Under the pieces are notes generated by a model. That model saw nothing but the letters and a program-made list of their open reading frames with translations. It made no database searches and was not told where the DNA came from. A stretch of 64,000 nt of DNA from Cristatella mucedo (lineage: Eukaryota; Bryozoa; Phylactolaemata; Cristatellidae), in contig WPIO01000008.1 of the NCBI GenBank assembly GCA_009760855.2, forward strand, positions 1,400,001 to 1,464,000, in the 5' to 3' direction. Shown in pieces: positions 1 through 12,448 of the stretch; within the stretch, counting starts at the first letter, position 1, and each line of letters starts with the position of its first letter. A program made the translations under genes and the position numbers.

Positions 1-839
1 AGCAGCAGCAGCGGACGATGCGCTTGCAGGAAAGACTGTAATTATCCGAGCAGCTTTACGCATTCGTAAGAACGCGACGAATTACCGCAATTCACAGCAT
101 CCACTTTAACTAGGCGGAAATATACGGAAAGCGGCTCGGAGTTCAAATTTTGAGTGAATAATCTAGTGCAGGGTTGTATTAATGTACCGAATGAATTATA
201 AGCCGTCGCGCTAGCGTGCTCTCGTCGCAAACGGCCTGCCGCCAAGTCGCACGTCACAGCCACAATCCGCTGCCGCAATTCCCTGCATTAAGTCACTAAA
301 GTTTTACCACAAGTGAAGCGAAGCTTCGGCTCGATATGCATATTACGTTCGCATGGCATGTTACTGCGTACTACGCTCTCGTTAAGGGGCGCCAGCAAAA
401 TAATTGTTTCGCGCCATTACGCGCCATTTCGCGCCATTACGCTCACGCGAAATACACTGCAGTGCGTTTCGGTATCGGCCGGGGCCGTAGCGATTGGCAG
501 ATTGCACGACGGCGTGCGCACGAACGCACCATGGCGTTCTTTCCGGAGCAGACCACAGCATTCCACTCCGCTTTTGACTGGCATCCCGCGTGCTGCGTGA
601 GGGTATTCTCCGGTCTCATGACGTAGCTGTTTTTAATGCCTGCAGAGGTACACGTGCAGCTGAATGCTCTCATTCACTGCGGAGCAACGTATTAACATGG
701 GCGAGGCAGCACGGCGCGCGAGAGTGGGATAGCTGCGGCCGGTGAGCCGTACGCGTGAATTTCTTAAAACCAGGACGCGCGAAATGGTGCAGAGCCGCTC
801 GAACGAAACTGGATGCAATACAAACACAATTAATACTAG
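1..839. other. No gene seen (CEMIP-like intron or 3' part)
   Basis: Mixed sequence with no frame resembling the missing CEMIP C-terminus. Short CAG repeat at the very start. The stretch probably belongs to the intron after exon 17 of the CEMIP-like gene. Confidence 0.5.
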
Positions 840-1800
840 TAATAATAAATTTAATATAGCGCTCTCAGAGATTTCAATTTATTTCTAGACACTTTAAATT
901 TGCTGCCAAGGAAGCACGATCGAATGGTTAGTGGTAGAATGCTCAGTGATTGCAAGCATAACATGGTTAGGTGTGACAAGCACAGGGTCAGGTCAGCATG
1001 CAAATATGGTTAGTGGCAGCATGCACAGTGTCAGTACGCATAAGCACGTAAAGGACGAATCACGTGTAATGTAATGTATGTAATGTATCTCCGTCAGTAA
1101 CTCCACAAAGTCATAAAGACCATGTGGGTGTTACGCAGGAGAGTTTTGTATAGCGCACTCACAGCCTAAGCGGCTTTCGGTACGCATTCGGTAGCCAACA
1201 GACTTCGTCTCACGCAACAAAGAGAAAGTGGGAAGCATAGCAGAGTCAGGAGAGCAGTTGAGGTAGTGAGTAGCATAGAAGTAGCAGCTCAGGACCCTGA
1301 AAAAGATGTCCCATAGTCGGCAGTTGGAGAGTAGATGTCGTTGCGTAAGACCACTAAATGCAGTGATAAATTGGTGCGTTGTTTGTTTCTTTCTGAATGG
1401 TCTGGTCAATCATGGGATGTCGTGACGCAATTCGGACGTGAGTTCCTGGCTTTGGGAGCTTGCGAACTTAAGGCACGGTCTCCAAAGGATTTGAGGTTCG
1501 TACGAGCTAAAGGTAAATGATTAGATTCCGAAAGCGAAAGTGGTGCGATGCTTAACCTGGTGGCGAGTAGATCTGATGCGCAGGCTGGAGCCAAAGAATG
1601 AAGAAGTGCAAAATTGAATGACAGAACTATGGATTCGCACTGCGCCCAAAGGCAACTTAATCTCTCTATCTAGTTGCTCTGAGCATGCCGCAGGGCTCGA
1701 AAGCACAACGTTGGTGGTCAATGGCGTGAGTGGCATTTCACCCCAACTCAGTCGGACCACACGACAGCCTAAGCGCCAAGATGGCTCGAGCGAGTGGAAG
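840..1800 (-). mobile_element. L2/CR1-like LINE fragment interrupted by a second LINE
   Basis: Read on the minus strand, 1600-1410 encodes a decayed reverse-transcriptase C-terminus (HLPLARTNLKSFGDRALSSQ, then ARNSRPNCVTT in place of the usual WNSLP). The 3' end at about 1070-840 carries the common tail AAGTGTCTAGAAATAAATT...GCGCTATATTAAATTTATTATT. Between them, 1335-1071 is a copy of a different element with a (CATTA)n tail. Frameshifts and stops show it is dead. Because the fragments are in the same orientation, this looks like one LINE 3' end inserted into another. Confidence 0.7.
1071..1335 (-). mobile_element. LINE-B 3' fragment with CATTA tail
   Basis: The minus-strand frame includes SCYFYATHYLNCSPDSAMLP and GYRMRTESRLGCECAIQNSP, then a short UTR (tccacaaagtcataaagacc on the plus strand) and CATTA-type repeats. 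The same module recurs at 15430-15670, 31615-31740, 32937-33215, 33720-34030, 42755-43345 and 57830-58010 in both orientations, with weaker traces near 22205-22310, 25950-26000, 29240-29430 and 41820-41870. Confidence 0.75.
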
Positions 1801-1918
1801 ACGGACTGAAAATCTGTATGCGATAACCGAGATCGGGTGAACTGAGGACTTCATTTGAGCGCGCGGGGTCCAGGGTTTGACCTCCAGGGCCTAAGATTCG
1901 AACTCTGGTCAGACCTAC

Positions 1919-4900
1919 CGGACGTGGAGCCATCTTGGTCGTAGAAAATGATCGTCTTGTCGCCGTCCATGTCGTTGACGCCGGTCCACACGCGTCTAGT
2001 CTGCAGCGAGAGAAAGATGCTTGATTCCATAGCGACTCTCTCAAGCACCCTCCTCCTCCTCAGGGCAGCGCGTCCTCTGAGGATTTCTATTGCGCAACTC
2101 AGACAGAGGAGCCTACAGACGCTGGCCGCTAGGCGTCGCTCCTTCCTTCAGCCTGGAATTAGCGACGGCCGCCGGAAGGTTCCCCGAAGGAAGCTGGAGC
2201 GCCGAAGGCAGCAGCTCCGAAGCGTATCGTCGCGAGGGATCGCGCGACGTCGAGCGCGTCCTTTGAGTCGAAACGCCCCGTTCGACCCGCTCGGTCGGCT
2301 CGAGGGAGGGGGAAGCGCGAGGTCAATCGATCAATCGAGGTCAATCGAGGTCGAGGCCAATCGATCCCCCCTTCTCTCCCTCCGTCTTGAGCGCAGAGCG
2401 TGGTCCTCGCCGGGCACCGCTGGCGCTAAGCGACCGAGAAGCGCGCGACGCCTTCGCGGCAGCTCGTGCTCAAGCTTTCGCTTCTCTGTGCCCCTCGCAT
2501 TTCCTCTCATTTCCTCTAGGAACGCCATCTTTCAAAAGCCGAACGCGCCCACCCCCAAGATTGCAAGCTAGCGATCAATCGATCGAACCCAAACGCTGCA
2601 GATTAATAGCGCGGCAGCGAGTCCAACCAGATTAACAGTGCTTAATATAAACTTAGTTAAGATGCCATTAAATACATTAGGATATCAAAATTATTATAGT
2701 TAATTTTAAATTACATTTTAATATATTTATATTATTTGTTTATTTTATATTATCAAAGTATTGTTTATGTTTTATTAAATTACTTTTTCATTATACTATA
2801 AACATGTTATTGTATTGGTGTTATTATTATTATTATTATTACATTACATATTAAAATAAATATAATGTCCTTGTTAGTGCGATAGACCGACCGTGTGCCC
2901 TAAGCGAATCGTCAAGTAGGTCAGACGTCGACCCGCGGCGAAGGCGTCGTTGCGATGTCAAGTCGTGAGGCAGGTCATTTTTTGAAGCTCTCACTCCTGC
3001 TTTGACCACGTGACGGCACTTCCCGTGCGGTCGCGTCGGCGCCTTCGCCTATTTTCCCTCTAAACGACCATTGAGCTATAAAGCTAGCTCGACAAGCTCG
3101 AGAGAAAAGTCACTCACTCACCGCGCTGTCGAACGTGTTTCGCAGAAGCAGGTTCGTCGTGGTCATGTGATTCGGATTGGCAACGAAGAACGCCAGCGCG
3201 GCATTTCGAAACTGTCCCTGCGGGTTCGGCGGCCCGTTAAACTTCCGGAACGTGCAGCCCTCTATCTTCACCGGGCCGTCGTAGATTTGAAAGCCGACGA
3301 TCCACGGCGAGCTGAAAGTATTCATAATTACGCCACATCCTAAACAATGGCGCCAATTGCTCTCGCGCGGCGACGGCAACGCGGCGAGCTTTAATGCAGC
3401 AAGCGAGGGCAACGCGGCGAGCTTTAATGAAGGCTCTCTTGCCGATGGTGACGGCAGCGCATCACGTGGTGCCCAGCGAGAACTGAATCTCTTTCCAGGC
3501 ACTTCAAATTCGCCGGACAGTAAGCATTCTATTGATCAGACGTAGATAAATGCACAGTTGCCAAGGCGCGCCAGTCGATCGGAGCGACGCAGCGATTGTC
3601 CGCTGTCGTCTGCTGTCCGCTCTCTTACCAAGGTCCAACGCGATCGACGCCGTCGGAGCCTTTGGCCGGACAGCCCTTGAAAGCACCCCTTGACTGAGCA
3701 GCCATTGCGGTGCCTCGGTTGGCGCTCTCACCAACGAAAACCGAGTTGACGACTTCCTGGTGCGACCCGGGATCGTGCGGCAGCTCTCCGGCGCTGAAAT
3801 GTGAGGCAGACAGGAGGCGACAGCGCGGCGACGCGCTCTTGTGCCGTTCACGATCTCCCTGCCTCTTCCCCGGTGCCCGGCGCCGCGCGACGGACGCTAT
3901 TGCTTACGAGGCCAGCGTCATTCCGACGGCGTTGTCGCCGAATCTGAAAAGTACGCTTTCTTTTCGCCGCAGTCAACATAGCGGCTGGCCACGGATTCCG
4001 GTGGCGGCGGCGGAGGCAGCCAATCGGGCGGCGCCGCGCACGCTCGCGCAGGCGTGCGCGCGAGCTCTCGTACTGCGAGTCCCAGACGAAGATGTCGCCT
4101 CCCCTTGCCCAGATTCCTGCGCCATTCTTGAAGACGACGAATTTTTCCACGATGGCTGGAGCTCTGTCCAGCTTGGAGTCAGAGTTGACGTGCGGCGTGT
4201 ACCTAGAGCGAGGAGCGGACGGCTGCTGCGGCAGCAGCAGCGCACCTAGCGGCAGCGCTGCCGCTAGGTGCGAGAAAAGCGGAGGAGGAAGGGGCCGTGT
4301 TGCGGGGCTGCGGCCCGGGGGGGGGGCGGTGGCGGAGGCTGCGGCGCTGGGGGGGGTGGGGGCGGCGGCAGAGAGCAGCTTACAGGCCTGCTCCAACCGA
4401 GAACTGCATCCGACGGTCGCCTTTTGGATCGGGGAGCGTCGTTTTGACGCCGTTATCAATTATGAGAGCGTTCTGAAATCCAAGGTCGCCGGCGCGGCGG
4501 CTACCGACGCGTCGCACGCCCGCTTCCGCAGCGCGTCAACGTCCGCAAGCCAGCGGAGCTGCATGGTAGTAGTGAGGTCCGGAAGAGCGTCAGGCGAGCG
4601 ACGAGGGAGCAGACGCGAGCAGGAGGAGGAGGAGGAGGACGCAGGAGAGCGGCTGCCGAATGGATAAATTTGAGTCCAGCGGGGGGGGGGGATGCGGCGC
4701 GTCTGCGGAAGCCGGCCGCGCCGGGAGCGCCGCCGCCGCCGCGCGGAGCGGCTTAGGTCTGGAGGCGCCGAGTCCGCTAGCTCGCTCTCACCCTGGGGTT
4801 GCTGTGCGCCCTGTTGTTGTAGAACTTGGTCATGGGAGCCTTGCTGCTCTGGCCCGGCGGCAGCTTGCCCTTGGACATGCCCGACGGCTCGTGGTGGACC

Positions 4901-7900
4901 AGATACCAGTAGCCGACCTTCTGCAAAAGTGGAAAAGCAGAGCACGATCGGACGATCGAGCGAGGAGAAGTGAGAAGGTCAAGCGATCATAAGGTCTAAC
5001 AGCGGACTCCTGTCAAACGTCGGTCTGACTACCAAAAAAGAGAGCGGTGTATTAGACGAGGCTGCAGCAGCAGCAGCACCTGCTGCGCGGCCAGGATGGG
5101 AGCAGGCGATCGGATGTGGCCACGCCCAGGCGATCGAATGTGGCCACGCCCAGATTGCTGTACTTCTCGCGGAGGCGGATGCTGTCCGTGGGAGAGCTCC
5201 TCTCTAGTAGGAAGCGACATTTTCCGGTTGTCCAGCTTGTCCTCTCGTGCGCTTACGCTTTCTGCAATCGTTCACACTATCCCAATCGATCGTTAATTGT
5301 TTGATTGGTTGGTTGGTTGATTGTTAAAAGCAACCGATTGTTAATGCTTCCCTTGCAACGCACGCGATTTGCTCAGAAAGAGGTCCAGTTCTCTTTTGAA
5401 GCCATAAAAATGAAATTAACGTTATTGTACGACTTATGCAAAATATATCTGGCGCTTTCCGCCGTATTGCGCGTCCTTCCTGTTTTAGCAAAAAGTAATC
5501 AACGGTCAGCTGCCGACTCAGACCCTTCCTTCATTTAGCTGCACAAGAGCCTCTCCCCCCCCCCACCATCATTCCACTCGAAGCGGGCGACTCATGACTC
5601 GTTCAGCAGGAGCACGAACCCACGGCGGGGCGGGTCGCGAAACGCGACCACCTCAGCCCCACAAAGTGGGGTAAGCCCACTGTCCCGTTCCGTAGTTATA
5701 TCGCGCGACTGAAAAGTCCAGCGAGGCACTGCCTTTCGGCGGCAAGTATGGTAGCGCGTGGACCAGAGACTCTGGCCAGAGACGCTACGATATCGGAGCT
5801 CAATACAGCAGCCGTTGAAAGAAGGCCCGCCCATGGAAATATTTTTTTACGGGTGCCGCGACGCCGCTTGAACCGCCGGGTCGCTTTGTGGAACGAGCGC
5901 GTTATCCGTAAATCTGGAAATAATGGAGTTAAGCAGCGCCAAGGTAGCCGTCGCCGCTCGAGAATAGAGTGTCGCGTAGCTGGAATGCATGCTGTCAATC
6001 CCGACGCTAGCGAATGGAGTCACTCAGATTGATCAGAATTACCTGGCGTGCCCGACGTGCGCTTTGACGATGCAAATTTCCTAGACGCTAGAGAAAAGTC
6101 GGGCAGCTAGAAGCAGCCGGAAGGGTTCTCCAAATTCCCAGAGGGGGCTTATCTGATGCAAAAGAGAGCTCCGCAACAGATCGGCCCCGCATTGCCAACG
6201 TTACGCTGCAGCGGCTGCAGCTGCACTGGCGACCCTTGCCCGAGAAACGCAGAGCGCACGTGGCGCGGCAAGTCCGCTGCCGACGCGTCGCAAATACTGA
6301 CTGAGCTGGCGAAGCCGCCTCGTGGTGCTCTGCCGGCGTAGCGCTCAGTCGAAGACGCCGCCTCAATGCACACGCGCGCTCGGACCGCGGCACGACGCGC
6401 CGATAACTATAAGCAGCGCTCGCGGTTCACTGTGAAAAAAAGGCCCGCACGTCCGTCGCGTTCGCCAGCGTTCGATGGCATTCGACGGCAGCGAAGGAGC
6501 TCGCAAACGAGCAGCACTAGCCGTAGCGCAAGGCTGACTGATTTGAAACCCAGAGTAAAGCTCGACTCTCAAGTGTCCTCGACCTCAGAGTGTCCTCCAG
6601 CTCCGCCTCTACTGCCTAGACTGCTGATTTCGACACGCCGATTCCTGCAGGCTATAATTTAGGAACCGCCAACCGTCTCTCTGGGGCTGTGGTACCGACG
6701 TTCCGCGGACGATGGTTTAGTTTGACTTCATTTCTCGTCCCGAATACGGTCTGGCCGAGGTCGTGGGCTTGAGTCCTGCGTGCATATACCAAGCGCCTGA
6801 ATAAAGAGTCAGTTCTCTTAGGGAGCTATACAAATGAGTTACATAAGAACCTATCGGCGGGGACCCGGCCCCCAAAAGGACCCGGGTCTCGCAAAAACTC
6901 TATAACGCCGCGAATAGATTATAGATAGACCTCGTTATAGGCTCAGTCGTCTTCTTTTGGTCGATAAAGCTATCCCGCGATCAGAGTTCAATTTGTATTC
7001 TCTCCTTCCTGGCGAAGAAGGCAGGGGCGAGGTCTGCCCAGGCTGTAGAGCGGGGTAGGGGTCTTCGGGCGCCCGGGCTTCGTCTCCGGCGTTTCGACGC
7101 CGACCGCCGGTCTTTTTCTTTGCAAACTTCGTGCACGGCACCGTGAGCGGATGCGGAAACTGCATTGGCGTCCTCTGTTTTTACTATGACAGGCATAACT
7201 GAACATGAGGTTTTTCTACGATTTTGACTATTTTTAGAAAATAATTAATGCACTTTAAGCATGGGGCCTTTGCGGGGACCCCAGTTCCCGCCAATATATG
7301 CGGGCTGCAGCTCAGACCACCTAACGTAAGCCTTGTTTACACATTAGCAAGTTTTGTCATAGAAATCTCTCAAGCACACAAGTTCACAGACAATGAAAGG
7401 CGACGACGCGACGCCGGCGCAGAGTGTGCTCGCGTCCGCGATGCACTACCTCTTTGGCTGGCAGCTTGCCGCGCGAGCGAAGCAATGTGAACAAAAGCGA
7501 CAAACCATCTCCCGATTCGACGAAACAGTGGCGCTGCGATGCGGCGACAGTAGAATATTTCCGTACGTCGCAATTAGCGAGGAAAGTGTCGCAATTAGCG
7601 AGTAAAGTCAGCGAGCCCGGACAGTACGTACTTCGGAACCACCGGCGGCGTTATTGATGACGGTATTTTCCGGATGCGTGATCCAGAATGTGGTGACAGA
7701 GCTAAAAGAAGCTTTAATAATGCAGGAGCGTATTTCGCGAAGCCGCTTGCGGGCACATGCACGCAAAATATGCTCAACGGAGTGACGGCGGCGAGAACAA
7801 TCGCGAGGTGGCGCCACTTCTTAGAGAGTTATCTCCCTCGTTACAGCGAGAATCGTGCACGAGACTGAGACGAAAAAGTCTAGGGACGTACAAGTATCCG

Positions 7901-10900
7901 CATCGTTGGTTGCGGGAAACGCCGCAGTTTTGCTTAGCAACGATCGGCGGAAATTGAGAGCGGAAATGGCGGACGCACACCGGAAACGGCGAATCGCAAG
8001 AAGAGAGGACAATGAATTTCGCCTCCATGAAAGGCTCAAACACTAAATAAATTACAATATCAAACACGTTTATATAAGTTATATTATAATATTTTATTAT
8101 TTGCTCATATAATAGTTACTATTGTATGATTAAATTATTACTACTATGATAAATCTGGGTTTTTATATATATATAGTATCGATAGTTAATATTTATGATG
8201 AAAACTCAAATATTGCGTCTGAGACGCGAACCTCTGCGAGACCGTGCAACACGGACCCCACATGCCGAAAATCTTGGGTCACGCCGCACGCACACGCACA
8301 AGGCGGAGAGTTTACATTAAAAGCGGCGATTAAAAAAGAGCCGGGCGTGACGTAGCGTCTCGAGCGAGAGCCATCGCCGCATCTTTCTCCGCACCGGTCT
8401 TCTGCCTGCGTGCCTCGACTACTGCTGGGGACCTTGTTCGGTAGCGTCGGCTCGATACGATGCTCGGCCGCTGCGATTCGTCGCTACTCTCGGCCTCTTC
8501 GAAGTAATAATAATAATAATAATAACAACAATGCACTTGATAAAGCGCCCTCAGAGAACTCGCAATCTTTCTCTTTCTAGGCGCTTTAAATTTGCTTCAA
8601 AGGAAGCACTATCGAACGGGGCGAGCGGTATCGTACTCTATTAACGTGGCGCATGCGCGACGGACGCTAGGAGGAGGAGCGGAAGCTAGACATCGCAGCG
8701 AGCCGTCTTATCGAGCTTCTTCAGAGGGGCTAACCCCGCATAGGCCACGCCTCCGTCGGGCGACGGCGATGCACGGCGAGGTGTGATGGGCGATCGTGTG
8801 ACGGAGGGAGCGAGCAGGCGAGGCGCGGGGGAGGTAGAGGCGTGCGCTTTCGACGTATTCGCCGCTTAGCGCGGAGCTTCGAGTGGAGCCGCACGCTTGC
8901 ACTCACGGACTTCGAACGGACCTGGTAAGCAATCGAAAGAAATCGAGTGTTTTGCTTTTCGCGTTTCCTCGTCTCGATCGTATGCCATCTCCCGCCTCGC
9001 TCCTACTTCCGGCTCGCTCCTACTTCCGGCTCGCTCCTACTTCCGGCTCGCTCCTACTTCCGGCTCGCTCCTACTTCCGGCTCGCTCCTACTTCCGGCTC
9101 GCTCCTGCTGCAGCTGGCGATTTCGAAATCGGAAGCAGGAGGCGAGCGCTTCGCATCCTTGACCTTGGCTTCGAAGCGCATGCGTCGTGCCCATCGAGTT
9201 TATGCATATTATGTGTTTATTATACGTTTATTATTTATGTGTTATTCGTTACAAATAGACTTGAACGGATACACAGGAGCAAGAGTGAGAATGCGTGAGA
9301 CGTTATCAAAACATTTCCGAAGTGGCTTCTCTCTTCCCCGGAAATGTCGAGAGCCGATTTTCTCCAAACAGTTTCGCCCAAGCAATGTGGATCAGAAGGT
9401 GCCCAAGCCGGGTACCTGTGTGCTTTCAAGTCACCTGCCACCAATGACACCTAATGTTCATGCAGGTGGCAAGCCGAAAAAAAGCTGATTTAACAGCATC
9501 ATTTTATATAGCGGCCGAAGTGCCTTAAAGGCTATCGCCAACACTGGCAGTGGGCAGTAAAGGTTTGCCGTCGGCACGACCCTCCCACTCCGAACAGCGG
9601 CACGACCCTCCACCCTCCAAATAGTAGCACGACCCTTCCCCTCCGAAGAGCGGCACGACCCTCCCCCTCCGAACAGCAGCATGGGATGTAAAGTGTGAGC
9701 ACTAGCACCTCGCCGCTGCGCTGGGCTACACCCAGAGGTAAAGTACTCGCTGTCGGCAGGAATCGAACCTGGACAGAATCGAACTTCGAATCGAAGCTCG
9801 AACCTGGACTTAGCCACTCGGCCACGACAATTCACAGAGCACGGAAGCCTCTGCTATCCGATCGCGCCGCCAGCCGATCACAGGGCGGACGCCCGTCCTG
9901 CGGCGACTCCTACTTCCGGCGAGCATCTAGCTGGCTCAGTCGATGCCGCGGGAAGCGGCACCGACGAGCGCGGGCGATCATGTACCACGACCGCCGGCGT
10001 AGAAAGTTCAGCTCGCATATGATCTCAATAGAAAAGGCGGGAAAAAGAGCACTGAGCGCATTGCTTCCCCGCGGCGGCTGCGGCAGTTCGAGCCTCGAGT
10101 TCGGTCACGGCGCGTACTTGCACTCGTTCTCGTCCGGAATGTAGCCGGGCAGGGCGTCCCGCAGGAGCGTCTTGCACATGGTCGTGTCGCGATCGCTCGG
10201 TAGCACGGTCGACGAGCGCGTCACCAGACCGAGGTTGTGATCCAGCACGTTCCGCCTCTCGGCGCCGTCCTCCAGGAAGTAGCAGTGGCCGAGCGTGTCG
10301 TAGCCGACCGTGTCTTGCACCTGACAGTGAGAGACTCCAGCCGTCGTCGTCCGCGGCGGCGGATACCTACTCAGCCCCTCGCGCTCAGCCCCTCGCGCTC
10401 AGCCCCTCGAGCTCAGCCCCTCGAGCTCAGCCCCTCGAGCTCAGCCCCTCGCGCTCAGCCCCTCGCGCTCAGCCCCTCGCGCTTCGCCCCTCGCGCTCAG
10501 CCCCTCGCGCTCAGCCCCTCGAGCTCAGCCCCTCGAGCTCAGCCCCTCGAGCTCAGCCCCTCGCGCTCAGCCCCTAGCGCTCAGCCCCTCGCGCTTCGCC
10601 CCTCGAGCTCAGCCCCTCGAGCTCAGCCCCTCGCGCTCAGCCCCTCGCGCTCAGCCCCTCGAGCTCAGCCCCTCGAGCTCAGCCCCTCGAGCTCAGCCCC
10701 TCGCGCTCAGCCCCTCGCGCTCAGCCCCTCGCGCTCAGCCCCTCGCGCTCAGCCCCTCGCGCTCAGCCCCTCGCGCTTCGCCCCTCGCGCTCAGCCCCTC
10801 GCGCTCAGCCCCTCGCGCTTCGCCCCTCGCGCTCAGCCCCTCGAGCTCAGCCCCTCGCGCTCAGCCCCTCGAGCTCAGCCCCTCGAGCTCAGCCCCTCGA

Positions 10901-12448
10901 GCTCAGCCCCTCGCGCTCAGCCCCTCGCGCTCAGCCCCTCGCGCTTCGCCCCTCGCGCTCAGCCCCTCGCGCTCAGCCCCTCGAGCTCAGCCCCTCGAGC
11001 TCAGCCCCTCGAGCTCAGCCCCTCGCGCTCAGCCCCTCGCGCTCAGCCCCTCGCGCTTCGCCCCTCGCGCTCAGCCCCTCGCGCTCAGCCCCTCGCGCTT
11101 CGCCCCTCGCGCTCAGCCCCTCGCGCTCAGCCCCTCGCGCTTCGCCCCTCGCGCTCAGCCCCTCGAGCTCAGCCCCTCGAGCTCAGCCCATCGCGCTCCG
11201 CCCCTCGCGCTCAGCCCCTCGCGCTTCGCCCCTCGCGCTCAGCCCCTCGCGCTCAGCCCCTCGCGCTCAGCCCCTCGAGCTCAGCCCCTCGCGCTCAGCC
11301 CCTCTCTCGCGCAGCCCCACACGCGCAGCCCAACCGGCGTGCGGTCGCCTCGCCGGTTCGGTGAGGCTGGGCAGGCGCCAGCCGATGCTACCGCGCCGGC
11401 GACCTCTCGACCGCCCCGCCCCCGCGGGTGCCCTGCCCCGCCCCCCCGAGATTCGCTCTCTGCGCTCGCCACCTGCTCCTCCTCCGGCTCCTTCGTCGCT
11501 CGACGACGCTACGACGCTACGACGCTGCAGCCGAGCGCGCGACAGCAGTGCGACGGCGGCGGCAGCGGCAGCGGCGGCGGCGACCGCGCCGTGCGACGGC
11601 GGCGGCGACTCACCAGCAGTCCGTCGGTGCCGTGAATGGTGAGGCAGCGATGGAAGCAATGGTGGATGGACGCCTGTTTGACGTAGGCGGGCTTCGCGTA
11701 TCCGCCCTGAGCGTCGACGGAATCGCAAACGTGAAAGTGAATCGGATACCTGGCCAGGAGCTGCTGGCCCATCTTGGTCACTTCGAGCCCCTCGAGGTGC
11801 ACGGAGCGGTGTCCCTTGTGGAACTGCAAACGGAGGAGGCGGAGGCGCTCGTTTGCGGTCGCTCGTGGCGCTCGCTAGCGGTCCCGAGGTCGAGCGTTCT
11901 TCGGTCAAGAACGCTCGACCGTGCGATGGCGCTCAGCAGCCGGATGCAGCAGCCGCTTCGGCGCCGCCGGCCGGCGCGTGGCGAGCCACTCACGATCATG
12001 TGACCGCCGAAAGTGTCGAGGTTGGGGAAGTACTGGCACTGGTTGTCGCCGTAGCACGCGCTCTCCGTGTGCGACGTGACGAGCACGTTGCGGCTGAGCA
12101 GGCCCACCTCGGCGCGCATGTCGACGCCGTCGGCGAAGCCGCCGTAGTGTAGGTAGCGAGCCGTGCCTGAAAAGGCGCGGCGCCGCGAGTTGGGCGAAAC
12201 GCCAGGGAGGCTACGGTGGCGGCGACGGTGCGCCAGTCGCTAGCGTCCGGAAGGCCGCGTCCGACTGCTGCGCCGGAGCGAGCGAGCGAGCCGCTCACCG
12301 GCGAGGAACACCTGCTTGCCGGCGACGCGGCTGACGGTGAACTCCTCAGCCTGGTCCATCGAGTAGTCGGTGCTGGACACGACCAGGCGATCGCCCGCGC
12401 GCCAGCTGCTCGCGTCGTCCGCGAGCGTGACGACCGGATTGACGGCGC
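1919..12448 (-). CDS. Exons 6-17: CEMIP/TMEM2 parallel-beta-helix core
   Basis: Family-diagnostic stretches appear in order. Exon 6: DRLVVSSTDYSMDQAEEFTV. Exon 7: DGVDMRAEVGLLSRNVLV and FGGHM. Exon 8: KMGQQLLARYPIHFHVCDSV and ASIHHCFHRCLTIHGTDGLL. Exon 9: GYDTLGHCYFLEDGAERRNV, LPSDRDTTMCK and PGYIPDENEC. Exon 10: VTTFWITHPENTVINNAAGG. Exon 11: GYWYLVHHEPSG and KFYNNRAHSN. Exon 12: IIDNGVKTT. Exon 13: FKNGAGIWARGGDIFVWDSQ. Exon 14 is a 36-bp microexon (FGDNAVGMTLA). Exons 15-16 carry VVNSVFVGES and QIYDGPVKIEGCTFRKF. Exon 17 carries NDMDGDKTIIFYDQDGS. Exon 14 is present in frame and is needed to keep phase between exons 13 and 15. The equivalent vertebrate protein continues for several hundred residues past this point. 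Confidence 0.92.

Noticed and set aside
3700-3725. Possible 18-bp intron in CEMIP-like exon 15 (GTGAGAGCGCCAACCGAG)
   Set aside because: Far too short for a spliceosomal intron; the uninterrupted reading gives VFVGESANRG, which matches the family.
10237-11364. 375-codon open frame on the plus strand made of PLALSPSRSAPRAQ repeats
   Set aside because: It is a stop-free reading of the 14-bp minisatellite and lies in an intron of the minus-strand CEMIP-like gene; its left end overlaps exon 9 in antisense.
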